From Paenibacillus sp. SYP-B4298 (GTDB lineage: Bacteria > Bacillota > Bacilli > Paenibacillales > Paenibacillaceae): a stretch of 64,000 nt of DNA. Position 1 is the stretch's first letter; each line of letters begins with the position of its first letter. Below the pieces are notes generated by a model. That model made no database searches and was not told where the DNA came from. It saw only the letters and a program-made list of their open reading frames with translations. The position numbers and the translations under genes were made by a program. Below, in pieces: positions 24,261 through 33,932 of the stretch. The stretch is taken from positions 5,407,001 through 5,471,000 of the forward strand of contig NZ_CP115484.1 of NCBI RefSeq assembly GCF_027627475.1. The letters are read 5' to 3'.

Positions 24261-25937
24261 TTGTTGAACAAGAAACTGGGGTCTATCCTACTGTCTTCGG
24301 CAATGCTGATGAGCTTGCTGGCGGCCTGCTCACAGGGTAATAATGCGCCTGCAACCACTTCTCCAAGCAACACATCAACCACGACCGGAGAGACGTCCGC
24401 TCCTGAGGCCGCGGCGCTAAGCGAGATTTCATTGCCGATAACCACCGAGCGCTTCACGATGAACTATTGGCGGGCCAATGATGCCAAGCTGACCGCTTCG
24501 CTAGATAATTTCGGCGATATGGCTGCCTATAAGAAGAAGGCGGAGCTGACAGGGATCGATGTCAAATTTACGCACCCGCCGCTCGGGCAGCAGCGGGATC
24601 AGTTCAACCTGCTGATCTCGACCAACGAGCTGCCCGATGTTATCTATTACAACTGGGCCGATGCAGTCGGCGGGCCGGAGAAGATGATCGAGGATGGACG
24701 AATCATTCGGCTGAATGAGCTGATCGACCAGTATGCGCCTAATCTCAAGAAGATTATCGCCTCCGACCCCGATGTCAAAAAGCAGATCGCACTCGATGAC
24801 GGCACCATCTACATGTTCCCGCTGCTCAAGCTGGATGCGCTCAAGCTCAATGCCACCTCCGGCTTGATCATTCGCAAGGACTGGCTGGATAATCTGGGGC
24901 TGCAGACGCCGACAACGATCGATGAATGGTACACCGTGCTGAAGGCATTCAAGGAGAAGGACCCGAACGGCAATGGCAAGCCGGATGAGCTGCCGTTCAC
25001 GGGCAACTGGGGGCCGGGCAATCTGACGAAGCTGCATGATTTTGCACCGGCCTTCGGGGTGATCGGCGGCTTCCAGATGAACGGAGATAAGGTAGAGTTC
25101 GGGCCGATCCAGCCGGGCTACCGTGATTTCCTGGAGACGATGGCTACATGGTATAAGGAAGGGCTGATCGACCCCGAGATTATGACCAATGACGGCAAGG
25201 CATTCGACTACAAGATCACCAATAATCTGGCTGGAGCTTACCAAGGCGGCGTGTTCAGCGGCATGGGCAAATATTTCAACCTGATGCGTGATACCGATCC
25301 GAACTTCAATGTTACGGGAGCACCATGGCCGGTATCCCCGGATGGCACCGCCTACGCGACATTCAACATGGAGAATAAGGTGCTGCCGTTCGGTGAAGCC
25401 ATTACATCCTCGGCGGACAAGGACAAATTAAAATATATCGTACAGTGGATGGACTTCAACTATAGCCCGGAGGGCAGCGATCTGTTCAACTTCGGTATTG
25501 AGCATGAAAGCTATGTCAAGGACGGGAACGGCGTCAAATTTATAGACACGATCGTGAACAATCCGAACGGATTGACCTATGATCAGGCGCTTGCCACCTA
25601 TGCGCTGTCGATTATGGATGGGCCGATTAATCAGGATACGCGCTATCTGGATGCGCTGCTGTTCGATGATGGGCAGCGGGCGGCCAATGCGGAGTGGATG
25701 AAGGCGAGCTCGGCGCTTACGCTGCCGACGATTCGGATGACGACCGATGAAGCCAGTGCGAGCACCTCGATTATGAGTCAGGTGAATACGTATCTGAATG
25801 AGACGATGACAGCGATCATTAGCGGGCAGAAGCCGATCAGCGAATTCGACAAGATGGCAGAGACGATCAAGAGCATGGGCATCGATCAGGCGATAGCGAT
25901 CCATCAGGCGGCTTACGACCGTTATAAGGCCAAATAA
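24261..25937 (+). CDS. Oligosaccharide-binding lipoprotein, LplA-like (TTG start)
   Basis: This 558-residue extracellular lipoprotein has signal LGSILLSSAMLMSLLAAC with lipobox LAAC, then a Thr/Ser-rich linker. The mature part is a large family-1 solute-binding protein of the LplA/YtcQ type: NELPDVIYYNW, GTIYMFPLLK, SGLIIRKDWLDNLGL and DPNGNGKPDELPF, the last being a common Ca-like loop. The start is TTG (24261), 7 nt after GGAGG; the nearby ATG is out of frame. It delivers an oligosaccharide to the two permeases just upstream. Two hairpins follow the stop. A pectin- or hemicellulose-derived ligand is likely given the region, but not shown. Confidence 0.93.
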   Translation: MLNKKLGSILLSSAMLMSLLAACSQGNNAPATTSPSNTSTTTGETSAPEAAALSEISLPITTERFTMNYWRANDAKLTASLDNFGDMAAYKKKAELTGIDVKFTHPPLGQQRDQFNLLISTNELPDVIYYNWADAVGGPEKMIEDGRIIRLNELIDQYAPNLKKIIASDPDVKKQIALDDGTIYMFPLLKLDALKLNATSGLIIRKDWLDNLGLQTPTTIDEWYTVLKAFKEKDPNGNGKPDELPFTGNWGPGNLTKLHDFAPAFGVIGGFQMNGDKVEFGPIQPGYRDFLETMATWYKEGLIDPEIMTNDGKAFDYKITNNLAGAYQGGVFSGMGKYFNLMRDTDPNFNVTGAPWPVSPDGTAYATFNMENKVLPFGEAITSSADKDKLKYIVQWMDFNYSPEGSDLFNFGIEHESYVKDGNGVKFIDTIVNNPNGLTYDQALATYALSIMDGPINQDTRYLDALLFDDGQRAANAEWMKASSALTLPTIRMTTDEASASTSIMSQVNTYLNETMTAIISGQKPISEFDKMAETIKSMGIDQAIAIHQAAYDRYKAK

Positions 25938-25958
25938 ATTAAGGTTCGGCTTTGAAAA

Positions 25959-25993
25959 TGCCGACGCCCCTAGCAAGTTGCGGGGCGTCGGCA
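25959..25993. terminator. Strong GC hairpin after the binding-protein gene
   Basis: TGCCGACGCCCC (25959-25970) pairs perfectly with GGGGCGTCGGCA (25982-25993), with an 11-base loop, 21 bp after the stop of the binding-protein gene. On the minus strand it is followed by TTTTC, so it may act for the convergent WG-repeat operon as well. Confidence 0.75.
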
Positions 25994-26037
25994 ATCCATG
26001 AGATGCAATTTGACCCCGCCTATTGACAGAGCAGCAT

Positions 26038-26076
26038 GCAACAGACGCCGCACATAACTGCGCTAGCGTCTGTTGC
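26038..26076. terminator. Second hairpin between convergent units
   Basis: GCAACAGACGC (26038-26048) pairs perfectly with GCGTCTGTTGC (26066-26076), 21 bp beyond the stop of the minus-strand WG/SLH gene. There is no T run, so it may be an RNA-stabilising stem or a factor-dependent end. Confidence 0.5.
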
Positions 26077-26097
26077 CCGATTCACACTACCAATGCT

Positions 26098-28188
26098 TCA
26101 ATTCGGCAGTACAATCCGGGACTGAGCCTTGTCCTTGTAGTATCCTGTTGGAACCGCGGGGTATTTTGCCTCATTCCACTTCCGGTTTCCCTCGGTTCTC
26201 ATATGCTCATCCGATGTAAGCAAAAAGCGGTTTGGGCGAAGATCGTCGTTCCAGGTGGTATCCACATGATAATATTTGCCGTTAATCTGCACCAGGTTCC
26301 AGGTATGCAGCTCCCAGCCCTCGCGATCGCTGCCGACAGAGCCGGTAATCTTTTTATTTTCTACTCCGGCCATATCCAGCAAAAGCTTGGTCGCAACGGT
26401 ATAGCCTTGACAAACAGCGATCCCTAGTCCGAAAACGCCGTATTCGCTGTAAGAAGTATAGGGAACCTGGTCAATAAGCTTGCTGTAATTTTCATCATCG
26501 TACTCCGTTTGCTCGATGATATATTCATTAATGGCAAGCAGCTTGTCCAAATCGCTCATGTCTGGCTTGATTATGCGTCGAATGACAAGCTGTGCTTCTT
26601 TCTTCACGAGATCGTATTGTTCACGGGTCATCGAGGTGCCCTCGACAAAGTCCAAGGTAGTGGGCGGTACTTGATACGTGCCGTCCAGCTTTAAAATTCC
26701 GAATGAGTCCCATGGTCCTTCCGGCTTTACGGCAGCCAAGCCATTGCTGAACGATTCGGCAAGTATGAACCGCGGATTGCTCATCCAGGTGCCATCCTTC
26801 TTCAGATACCCGTATCGGATCGTTTTGTCCAGTAAAGATTCGTCTTCTTTCAAGCCGACAAGTGCAACGCCTTCATTGAAGTCTTCCCCTCGATGAAACG
26901 CTTGAGCGATAATTGGCTCCAACTGATCGTTATAGTACACTTGCCACTCTCTGCTGTTTTTTTGTATTGTCGCTCTACTGATGCCTTCAGCGAAGTTAAT
27001 GCTTACTATCGGATACGAGCGACCGCCCTCTTCGTATGCGGTAACCAGCTTGCCTGTTGCAAAATGATAAAGACCGAAATGTGGAGACTTCGAATCGGAT
27101 TGGATGGTGACCTGAGCCACATCGCCTTCCAGCATTTTTATTCCGGTAAAGGTCAGGTTATATTTGCGGTACTGCTGATCCAGTAAATAATAACTTAGAT
27201 TGCCCTTGATCATTTCCTGCAAGTACGGTCTGCCATTAGCTTGCTGCACCATCTGATAAGATGCGGGATACGTTTGGAGTACTTTACCTTGCCGGTCAAT
27301 CAACGCCAGCTTCAAATTATCCGACAACTGATGTGCCAATGCTTTGCCACCCTGAAAGTTGGAACTAAGACCGAATTGAGTTGCAAAGGCAGGCTTGCCG
27401 TCTGTCGTAATGTATCCTCGATAGGTACCGTCTTCCAGCACAACATAAGCGAGTCCCTCGCTGAAGGGTTGCGCGGCGCTATAACGCGGCTGGATGATCC
27501 AGGCATTATGGCTGTCTGCATAACCGTATAAACCGGATTCGACGTCATAACGCAGCTTTGGCGAACTGTTTAGCTTGTTTGGGATGGCTCCATCAGCAAG
27601 CAGCTTGTCTTGCAAAGTTATCGTCTGCCCCTTCAAGCGAGCATCCAATGCCAGTCGGGACATACGCACCATATTTCCGCGCAGGAAGCCGCTCTGTGCA
27701 ATCTTTGTTTCCTCCGCAGCATCGATCAGACCCAGCTCGTTTCCTTTGCGAATCGCTGCAGACCAGGTGAAATCTCCTTTGGTATCGTCATAACCCAGAG
27801 AACGTAACGCAAAGGTAGTATAGCTGTTTGCATCCAGTTGATCGTTGGCCCCGAACAAGGTTGGAGAGACGCCTTGTGTCAATCCGTGTTTGTACATGTA
27901 ACCGATATGAGGAGAGGCCCAGTCTGGAACATCTGTAAAGGGATGGGCATACGAATGACGCTGCGCTTGCTTCTCCTGTCCCAGTAAGCGAACCAGCATG
28001 ACGGCACCCATCACGCGAGTGGGCACGGCACCGAGATCATAGCCCTTATCCGTACCTTGCAAGAGTCCAATGGAATGCAGGTCATCGGCATATGCGTTGT
28101 AGTCTGTTTGCGCTTGGGCAACAGGCAACTGCAAGAGTCCAGAACCAAGCAGAGCTGTGCACAGCAAAAGTGAAACCAAACGTTTCAT
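26098..28188 (-). CDS. Exported SLH / WG-repeat protein with transglutaminase-like C-terminus
   Basis: This 696-residue secreted protein has a signal peptide (cleavage after PVAQA), then two to three S-layer-homology-like repeats (about 30-200; FTDVPDWASPHIGYMYKHGL is characteristic) for cell-wall anchoring. WG-type beta repeats follow (about 215-520; for example YGYADSHNAWIIQPRYSAA and YGYLKKDGTWMSNPRF). The C-terminal transglutaminase-like domain (about 540-690) has a catalytic-looking triad: Cys in GIAVCQGYTVATKLLL, His in ELHTWNLVQI and Asp in YYHVDTTWND. It starts after AGGAGG, 12 bp behind the other WG-repeat gene, and is co-transcribed with it. It may crosslink or cleave cell-surface proteins; the combination of domains is unusual. 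Confidence 0.9.
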   Translation of the reverse strand: MKRLVSLLLCTALLGSGLLQLPVAQAQTDYNAYADDLHSIGLLQGTDKGYDLGAVPTRVMGAVMLVRLLGQEKQAQRHSYAHPFTDVPDWASPHIGYMYKHGLTQGVSPTLFGANDQLDANSYTTFALRSLGYDDTKGDFTWSAAIRKGNELGLIDAAEETKIAQSGFLRGNMVRMSRLALDARLKGQTITLQDKLLADGAIPNKLNSSPKLRYDVESGLYGYADSHNAWIIQPRYSAAQPFSEGLAYVVLEDGTYRGYITTDGKPAFATQFGLSSNFQGGKALAHQLSDNLKLALIDRQGKVLQTYPASYQMVQQANGRPYLQEMIKGNLSYYLLDQQYRKYNLTFTGIKMLEGDVAQVTIQSDSKSPHFGLYHFATGKLVTAYEEGGRSYPIVSINFAEGISRATIQKNSREWQVYYNDQLEPIIAQAFHRGEDFNEGVALVGLKEDESLLDKTIRYGYLKKDGTWMSNPRFILAESFSNGLAAVKPEGPWDSFGILKLDGTYQVPPTTLDFVEGTSMTREQYDLVKKEAQLVIRRIIKPDMSDLDKLLAINEYIIEQTEYDDENYSKLIDQVPYTSYSEYGVFGLGIAVCQGYTVATKLLLDMAGVENKKITGSVGSDREGWELHTWNLVQINGKYYHVDTTWNDDLRPNRFLLTSDEHMRTEGNRKWNEAKYPAVPTGYYKDKAQSRIVLPN

Positions 28189-28199
28189 TCCTGTTCCTC

Positions 28200-30203
28200 C
28201 TATTTCCAGATGATCTTGCCTTCCGGCGTAATCTCAGCTTCCTTGTCGTCCAGCAAGTAGCCGTACTTATCGCCGCCGTAGGACACAATCATATCAAACT
28301 GCGGCTTGACCAACCATGTACCATCGCGCTTCAATACACCGTATAAATAACGGTTCTTATCCGGCACAAGAACCTGAGCCGGGGCAATTCCGTTGCTGAA
28401 AGCAAAGCCGCGCGGCATCTTCATGTCTTCACCAAGTACAGGCTGGCCATCATGATCAATATACGAGCCGAAGGTACCCTGGCTGACGAATGCGACACCG
28501 TCTCCATAGGAGCTGGCGGTTTTGTATTCCGGACTCACCTTTTTTCCGCTCGTATCGATAAAATAGTACTTCCCGTGCTCCTTGGCAACGAGCGCCTTGC
28601 CTTCGTTGAATGCTTCGGCGTAGACGTAGGAATCGGAATTGAGATAGGTGTTGTCCGCTGTGCGATAGCGATAGCTGTTGTTGATCTGCCCTACGGCAAT
28701 ACGGTCGCCCACATTCGGCGGAGAATCAAATGCCGGTGCAAATTCAGTGCCGTCCAAGAGAACCATCCCCCATTTCGTACCGTTTTTTATCGTGAAATAG
28801 GAGGATGCCTTACCGTGATGATCCGACAAATAGGCGCTGTCATAGATTGGTCTAACAATATAGGCGTAATGGGTATCCACATACCCAACCTTGCCGTTCT
28901 TTTCCACACGCGCAATACCATTCTCAAACGGACCTATCGTGTCAAAGTCGCCGAGTGCGCTGGAGCCTCCTGGGGTATACGGTTTGAAATTCATTTGGTA
29001 AAATTCGTCGCGACCGTCGCGATGCGCCCTAATCAACGGTGTGCCGTCTGCGGCTTGATCGTTGAAATTAATGTAATCGTATCGCGGCGGGAATATTTCC
29101 TTGCCGGTACGATCAATGAGGCCTTGTTTTCCAGCAAGGGTAACAATCGCCACGCCGTCTGCACTAAAATTATAAAAGTTATCGTATCGTGGCGTTATGA
29201 GGTAGCGGCCGTCTTGCTGCAGCAATCCCACCTTGCCGTTGGACTTCACAAGCAGCAGATGCCGCCAGTTGTAAGCGGAAACGGAATCATATTGGTCGCG
29301 AATAAGCAGCGTCCCGTTGGTTTTATAAATCGACCATTTGCCATTCAATTCTGCTAGCAGGAAGTCGCCTTCTACGGGTTTAATCTTTGTGAACACAAAT
29401 TCCAGCTTAGTATGACCTTGCATATCCCACATACCGAGCTTGCCATCCATCGTGCCGATCAATCCCACATAGCGAAGGGTAAAGGCAACCCCGTCTGCAT
29501 CATAGGTACTCTCTGAGATCAGATCGACTGTTCCCTCTATAGGGAACATTTCTTTACCACTGGAGATAAAATAGAGACCCTGCTGTTGCCCTCGAGTAAA
29601 TGTGACGAAATCCAGGTTGCGATTCAAGGGTTGATCGTATTCGGCCTCAAACAACTTATTGCCCTCCGGTACATAGAGGCCATGTTTGCCGTCGCGTTGT
29701 AGGCTAATAGCCACCTTCGAGGTGTCTTTATCGGTATAGATGGAAACCGCATCGTAAACAGGAGGCAGTATTTCCTTTCCGTTGCGATCAAGGAGTCCTT
29801 GCCGTGCCTGGGAAGCGCTTCCGATCCCAACAACAGCATACCCGCTTTCAAAGTCGCTCGCGGAAGTATAACGAATGGAGGTCAGCGATGTGCCGTCCTT
29901 CCGAATATACCCGTAGGTCATGGGTGATTTGTAATCCGTCCGAGTCCCTACTACAGCTAGCCCGTCATGGAAGGAGCCGGCATAATTCCATTGCGGATCG
30001 ATCATCCATTTTCCAGTCTGATCGACATAACCGTAAGTCCACTCCTTATTCCAGACGCCTGCGACAAAATATCCTTCGCTGAATCCATGCATTCTCTCGA
30101 TGAAACGTTGCTCTCTATCCGCTTGCGCAGATGCTGAGATGCTTGTCGACAGGACCAGAGCGGCAATCAGCACAACACCAAGCCGCTGCTTCCAGTTGCT
30201 CAT
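28200..30203 (-). CDS. Exported WG-repeat protein
   Basis: This 667-residue protein has a signal peptide (cleavage near SASAQA) and then at least twelve WG-type repeats filling the chain, each of the form YGYVDQTGKWMIDPQWNYAG followed by a segment ending DGLAVVG. Clear units include QGLLDRNGKEILPPVYD, VGLLQQDGRYLITPRYDNF, QGLIDRTGKEIFPPRYDYI and YGVLKRDGTWLVKPQFD. WG repeats form beta-propeller or solenoid-like surfaces, usually for binding. No anchor or enzymatic domain is present, so it should be released or held by its partner. It is the promoter-proximal gene of a two-gene operon with the SLH/WG/transglutaminase-like protein (11 bp gap) and is divergent from the YesM kinase. Confidence 0.92.
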   Translation of the reverse strand: MSNWKQRLGVVLIAALVLSTSISASAQADREQRFIERMHGFSEGYFVAGVWNKEWTYGYVDQTGKWMIDPQWNYAGSFHDGLAVVGTRTDYKSPMTYGYIRKDGTSLTSIRYTSASDFESGYAVVGIGSASQARQGLLDRNGKEILPPVYDAVSIYTDKDTSKVAISLQRDGKHGLYVPEGNKLFEAEYDQPLNRNLDFVTFTRGQQQGLYFISSGKEMFPIEGTVDLISESTYDADGVAFTLRYVGLIGTMDGKLGMWDMQGHTKLEFVFTKIKPVEGDFLLAELNGKWSIYKTNGTLLIRDQYDSVSAYNWRHLLLVKSNGKVGLLQQDGRYLITPRYDNFYNFSADGVAIVTLAGKQGLIDRTGKEIFPPRYDYINFNDQAADGTPLIRAHRDGRDEFYQMNFKPYTPGGSSALGDFDTIGPFENGIARVEKNGKVGYVDTHYAYIVRPIYDSAYLSDHHGKASSYFTIKNGTKWGMVLLDGTEFAPAFDSPPNVGDRIAVGQINNSYRYRTADNTYLNSDSYVYAEAFNEGKALVAKEHGKYYFIDTSGKKVSPEYKTASSYGDGVAFVSQGTFGSYIDHDGQPVLGEDMKMPRGFAFSNGIAPAQVLVPDKNRYLYGVLKRDGTWLVKPQFDMIVSYGGDKYGYLLDDKEAEITPEGKIIWK

Positions 30204-30563
30204 TTGAACACTCCATTCCTAGTTCTTCATTCCTATCAGTCTACCTGATTTATAGAATAGGTGCAATAATGTCCAATAATCTCTGAATTTAGAAGTTTCC
30301 TATCTTTGCAGGTGGGTCTTTAGGCCTGTATGTCTTGATGGATAGCTGGTTCACGCATGCGCCGCTCATTTGAGGGATTCGATAGCACAAGCTGCATGGG
30401 AGCGGTATGATGAGTCGATTCCGGTAACACAGCTCCGGGTATGAAGGACTTGCCTATAAGGACAGGTGAAATGAATATGACACTTGCGAATGGAGAGCGT
30501 GGCGAGTCTCTTAAAATGTGGTATACAAGAGGTATTACACCAGGACAAAGGAGCGCTCTTGTC

Positions 30564-32312
30564 ATGACAGCCTATCGCAAATTAAGCATTAAGATGAAGA
30601 TGTTCCTCATGATTATGCTCATGATGGGCCTGGTCATCACCCTCGCGTTCAGTTCTCTCTACTACACTTATTCGATCTATGACAAGCAGTTGTATGACCA
30701 ATCCTCCCGACTGCTCAACCTCTCCTCGACAACCGTAGATATGGAATTGAAGCGGCTGGAGGCCATGTCGCTCAACATTCTGTCAGACTTCGAGATTCAG
30801 CAGAGCCTCAAGGCGCTGCTGCGGGATGACACGGAGTACTCCGATTACATCGCACGTAAAAAAATGACGGATCGGCTATGGGAGCATATTAGCGGCGCGG
30901 CGCGGTATGTTCAGTCCGTCCATCTGGTCGATTCACAGGGGAGAGTGAGTAAATACGGGGAGGCGCTGTCCTTCTCGGAGGAGAAATATGCGCGTATGAT
31001 CCGTGCCGCAGTCGAGGGTAAAGGGGCTGTGCAATGGCTGTACCCGGACGATAGCGATCCGATGCTCATTATGGTGCGGGAGGTGCGTGTCTACGAGCCG
31101 CTGACGCTGGAGCCGATCGGTATTCTGTTCCTGCGGATCAATATCGAGCGTCTCGTGGAGGAATATGGAGGAATCGTCAGCCAGAGCAGTGACATTGTGC
31201 TGAAGGCAGGGAGCGAGGTCGTCTACCCGTATCGCCAACTCTCCAAGGAGGTGGCGGATGAACTTCAGCCGCTGCCGGGAGGCTTTGGCTATGAGATTCT
31301 TCAGATGGACGGCGGGGCGGTCTTCCTGTCGCAGAGGCAGTCTGCCTATACGGGCTGGGTGTACTACAATATGGCGTCCTATCATGAGATATTCGAGCGT
31401 ATTGTGTGGCTGAAGAACTTGCTTATTGCTGTCTACCTGGTCGCGATCGTCATCGTATTGGCGCTGGGCATGGCCTTTGCCCGCAGCCTGACACGTCCGA
31501 TTCGCCAACTGATCGGACAGATGAAGGAGGTGCAGTATGGAGATCTCGACAGTATGGATGCCAGCTTGGCTGTGCCCATCAAGCAGCATATGGACGAGGT
31601 TGGGCTGCTGCAACGCACCTATCGGATGATGATTATGCGGATTAATACGCTGATCAAGGAGAATTATGCCAACCAGCTCATCATTAAGGAGACGGAATTC
31701 AAGGCGTTGCAGGCGCAGATCAATCCGCATTTTCTGTACAATGCACTGGATTCGGTCCACTGGCTAGCTAAGAAAAATCAGCAGGAGCAGATCTCCAGCA
31801 TGGTTGTCTCGCTCGGCTATCTGCTGCGCGCCTCGATCAGTCTCAAGCAGAATGTCATTGCGATGGCGGAGGAGCTGGAGATTGTGAAGCATTACATTAC
31901 GATTCAGACCTATCGCTTCCGGCATCGGCTCGATTTCCATCTTGATGTGCCGGAGATGTATTACAACGCTCTCATTCCGAAGCTGACCTTGCAGCCATTG
32001 CTCGAAAATGCGATTCAGTATGGGCTGGAGCCGCAGGTGGAGCCATGTCTGATTCGCATCTATGCGACGCCGCTAGAGGGCAAACTTGCGGTAGTTGTGG
32101 AGGATCACGGTCAAGGGATGGAGGAGGAGACGGTGCGCCGGGTGCTGAGCGGAGAGGTGAAGACACGAGGAACGGGCATCGGCCTGCTCAATATCCGTGA
32201 TCGGATCAGGCTGGCCTTTGGCGAGGAGTACGGGGTACGGCTGGAGAGCAAGGCAGGGAGCGGGACGAAGGTCACTGTGCTGCTGCCGCTGCCGCAGGAG
32301 GGCGAACGATGA
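30564..32312 (+). CDS. YesM-type sensor histidine kinase
   Basis: This sensor of about 582 residues has a membrane helix at 12-34 (FLMIMLMMGLVITLAF), an extracellular Cache-like domain (about 35-280), a second helix (about 283-305), HAMP, the His_kinase phosphoacceptor region QINPHFLYNALDSVHW (His near 388), and an ATPase domain with LLENAIQYGLEP and GTGIGLLNIRDRI. It should sense an extracellular sugar or sugar-bound receptor and phosphorylate the YesN-type regulator at 19.3 kb, the only unpaired one nearby. Homologues begin MxxYRKLSI, so I use ATG 30564 behind AAAGGAG; ATG 30471 with AAGGA is possible. Its TGA overlaps the next gene's ATG. Confidence 0.92.
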   Translation: MTAYRKLSIKMKMFLMIMLMMGLVITLAFSSLYYTYSIYDKQLYDQSSRLLNLSSTTVDMELKRLEAMSLNILSDFEIQQSLKALLRDDTEYSDYIARKKMTDRLWEHISGAARYVQSVHLVDSQGRVSKYGEALSFSEEKYARMIRAAVEGKGAVQWLYPDDSDPMLIMVREVRVYEPLTLEPIGILFLRINIERLVEEYGGIVSQSSDIVLKAGSEVVYPYRQLSKEVADELQPLPGGFGYEILQMDGGAVFLSQRQSAYTGWVYYNMASYHEIFERIVWLKNLLIAVYLVAIVIVLALGMAFARSLTRPIRQLIGQMKEVQYGDLDSMDASLAVPIKQHMDEVGLLQRTYRMMIMRINTLIKENYANQLIIKETEFKALQAQINPHFLYNALDSVHWLAKKNQQEQISSMVVSLGYLLRASISLKQNVIAMAEELEIVKHYITIQTYRFRHRLDFHLDVPEMYYNALIPKLTLQPLLENAIQYGLEPQVEPCLIRIYATPLEGKLAVVVEDHGQGMEEETVRRVLSGEVKTRGTGIGLLNIRDRIRLAFGEEYGVRLESKAGSGTKVTVLLPLPQEGER

Positions 32313-33634
32313 GGAGGAAGCAGTGGATGTTCGGCAGACGATATAGACGATATATGGGTCTCTTCCTGACTCTTGTGTGGATGATCCCCTTGCTTGGCTG
32401 TGCTGCGAGGCTAGCTGACGGGGTAGATAAAGCTGCGGTGGAGCCGATTACGCTGCGTATCGCCTGGTGGGGCGGGGACTTCCGCAATAATGCGACGATC
32501 GCTGTAATCGATCGGTATGAACGCTTATATCCCCATGTGCGCATCGAATTCGAATATAGCAGCTTCTACGAATATTGGAAGCGGCTTGCGCCTTATGCTG
32601 CGGGCAATGCACTGCCTGATATTATCCAGATGGACATCTCCTATCTATCGCAGTACAGCTCGCTGGAGCTGTTGGAGGATCTGACCCCGTATATGGAGAG
32701 CGGGGCGATCGATGTCACGGACATTAGCCGCCAGCAGTTGGATGGGGGGCGGATCGGCGGCGGCATCTATGGTCTCAGTCTGGGAACCAATGCGCTGTTG
32801 ACGATGTATGACCCGCAGATATTGAAGGCACATGGCATACAGCCGCCCACTCCATCCTGGACGTGGGAGGATTTCGATCAGATGGGGGAGCAGCTTCTGG
32901 ACAAGGGGGTTTACCTCGGCACCTCGTTCACCCCGGAGCAGTTCTTTGCTTACTATCTGAGGCAGCACGGCGCAGCATTGTATGCTGCTGATGGTGCGGG
33001 GCTTGGCTACAAGGATGACCAACTGTTCATCGACTATTTTGGCCGAATGCAGCGGCTGGCTCGCGACAAGCTCATCTTCGCGCCGGACATCTGGACATCG
33101 GACATTGGCAAGGCGGATGCTGATCCGTTCTATACCGGCGATGCTTTATTCAGCGTAGGGTATTCGAATCAGTTCATCAGCACGGTGCAGCGCTATGGCA
33201 AGCCGCTGGCGATTGCCCCGATGCCGGGGCCTGGCAGCAAGGCCGGATTATTCATGAAGCCGGGCATGTTCTTCTCGATTGCGGGCAATTCCAAGCATAA
33301 GGAGGAGGCGGCGAGATTTATCAGCTTCTTCGTGAACGACCTGGAGGCCAATGTGCTGCTCAAGGGCGAGCGGGGCGTGCCGGTATCCTCCCGGATCAAG
33401 GAGGAGATGATGCCGTATATCGAGCCAGAGCTGGCTCAAGTGTTCGACTACATGAACTGGGTGGAGCGCAACAGCAGCCCGATGGACCCGCCAGACCCGG
33501 TAGGCGCATCAGAGGCGGCAGCCGTGCTTCGCGATCTGTACGATCTGCTGCTGTTCGGCAGGATGACGCCGCAGGAGGCAGCGAAGCAGTTCCGGGAGCA
33601 AGCGGAGCAGATTCTGGCGCGTAATGCACGCTGA
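32309..33634 (+). CDS. Sugar-binding lipoprotein (family 1), coupled to the kinase gene
   Basis: This 441-residue lipoprotein starts with a long basic n-region, a hydrophobic core and lipobox IPLLGC at about residue 31. The mature protein is a family-1 sugar-binding protein: ITLRIAWWGGD, YASGNALPDIIQMD-like and TGDALFSVGYSNQF blocks; here the second reads YAAGNALPDIIQMDISYL. Its ATG overlaps the TGA of the sensor kinase (ATGA, 32309-32312), so the two are made together. With no permease genes beside it, it may serve as the kinase's extracellular ligand presenter or feed the permeases at 22.4-24.2 kb. A hairpin follows the stop. Confidence 0.92.
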   Translation: MRRKQWMFGRRYRRYMGLFLTLVWMIPLLGCAARLADGVDKAAVEPITLRIAWWGGDFRNNATIAVIDRYERLYPHVRIEFEYSSFYEYWKRLAPYAAGNALPDIIQMDISYLSQYSSLELLEDLTPYMESGAIDVTDISRQQLDGGRIGGGIYGLSLGTNALLTMYDPQILKAHGIQPPTPSWTWEDFDQMGEQLLDKGVYLGTSFTPEQFFAYYLRQHGAALYAADGAGLGYKDDQLFIDYFGRMQRLARDKLIFAPDIWTSDIGKADADPFYTGDALFSVGYSNQFISTVQRYGKPLAIAPMPGPGSKAGLFMKPGMFFSIAGNSKHKEEAARFISFFVNDLEANVLLKGERGVPVSSRIKEEMMPYIEPELAQVFDYMNWVERNSSPMDPPDPVGASEAAAVLRDLYDLLLFGRMTPQEAAKQFREQAEQILARNAR

Positions 33635-33643
33635 ACATTCAAA

Positions 33644-33665
33644 AGCCCCCGGTGCAGCCGGGGCT
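33644..33665. terminator. Hairpin between convergent binding-protein and DUF4132 genes
   Basis: AGCCCC...GGGGCT arms around a short GC-rich core lie 10 bp after the binding-protein stop, with AAAA on the left that gives TTTT on the minus strand. The remaining bases up to 33932 hold no convincing gene or motif. Confidence 0.6.
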
Positions 33666-33932
33666 ATGCAGCTCAGAATTCTGGCTTCCATACCATAAGG
33701 ATCATCGCAGCTATAGGGGTCACTGTTGCCAGCACGCCATATACATTCCACGCGCGGGATGCGCGCATTTACAAGCACAATTTTAGCGAGGGTCAGATTA
33801 GCCGTGAGGACATAGCTGGCGGAATTGAAAAAGACTTGACAGAGACATGTCACCACGCCTCTGCCAAGTCGGTCACTCATCTTTCGGGATAGTCCTGCAA
33901 GTCCGGGTGGCTTTCCAGCCGCCTTATGTTGT

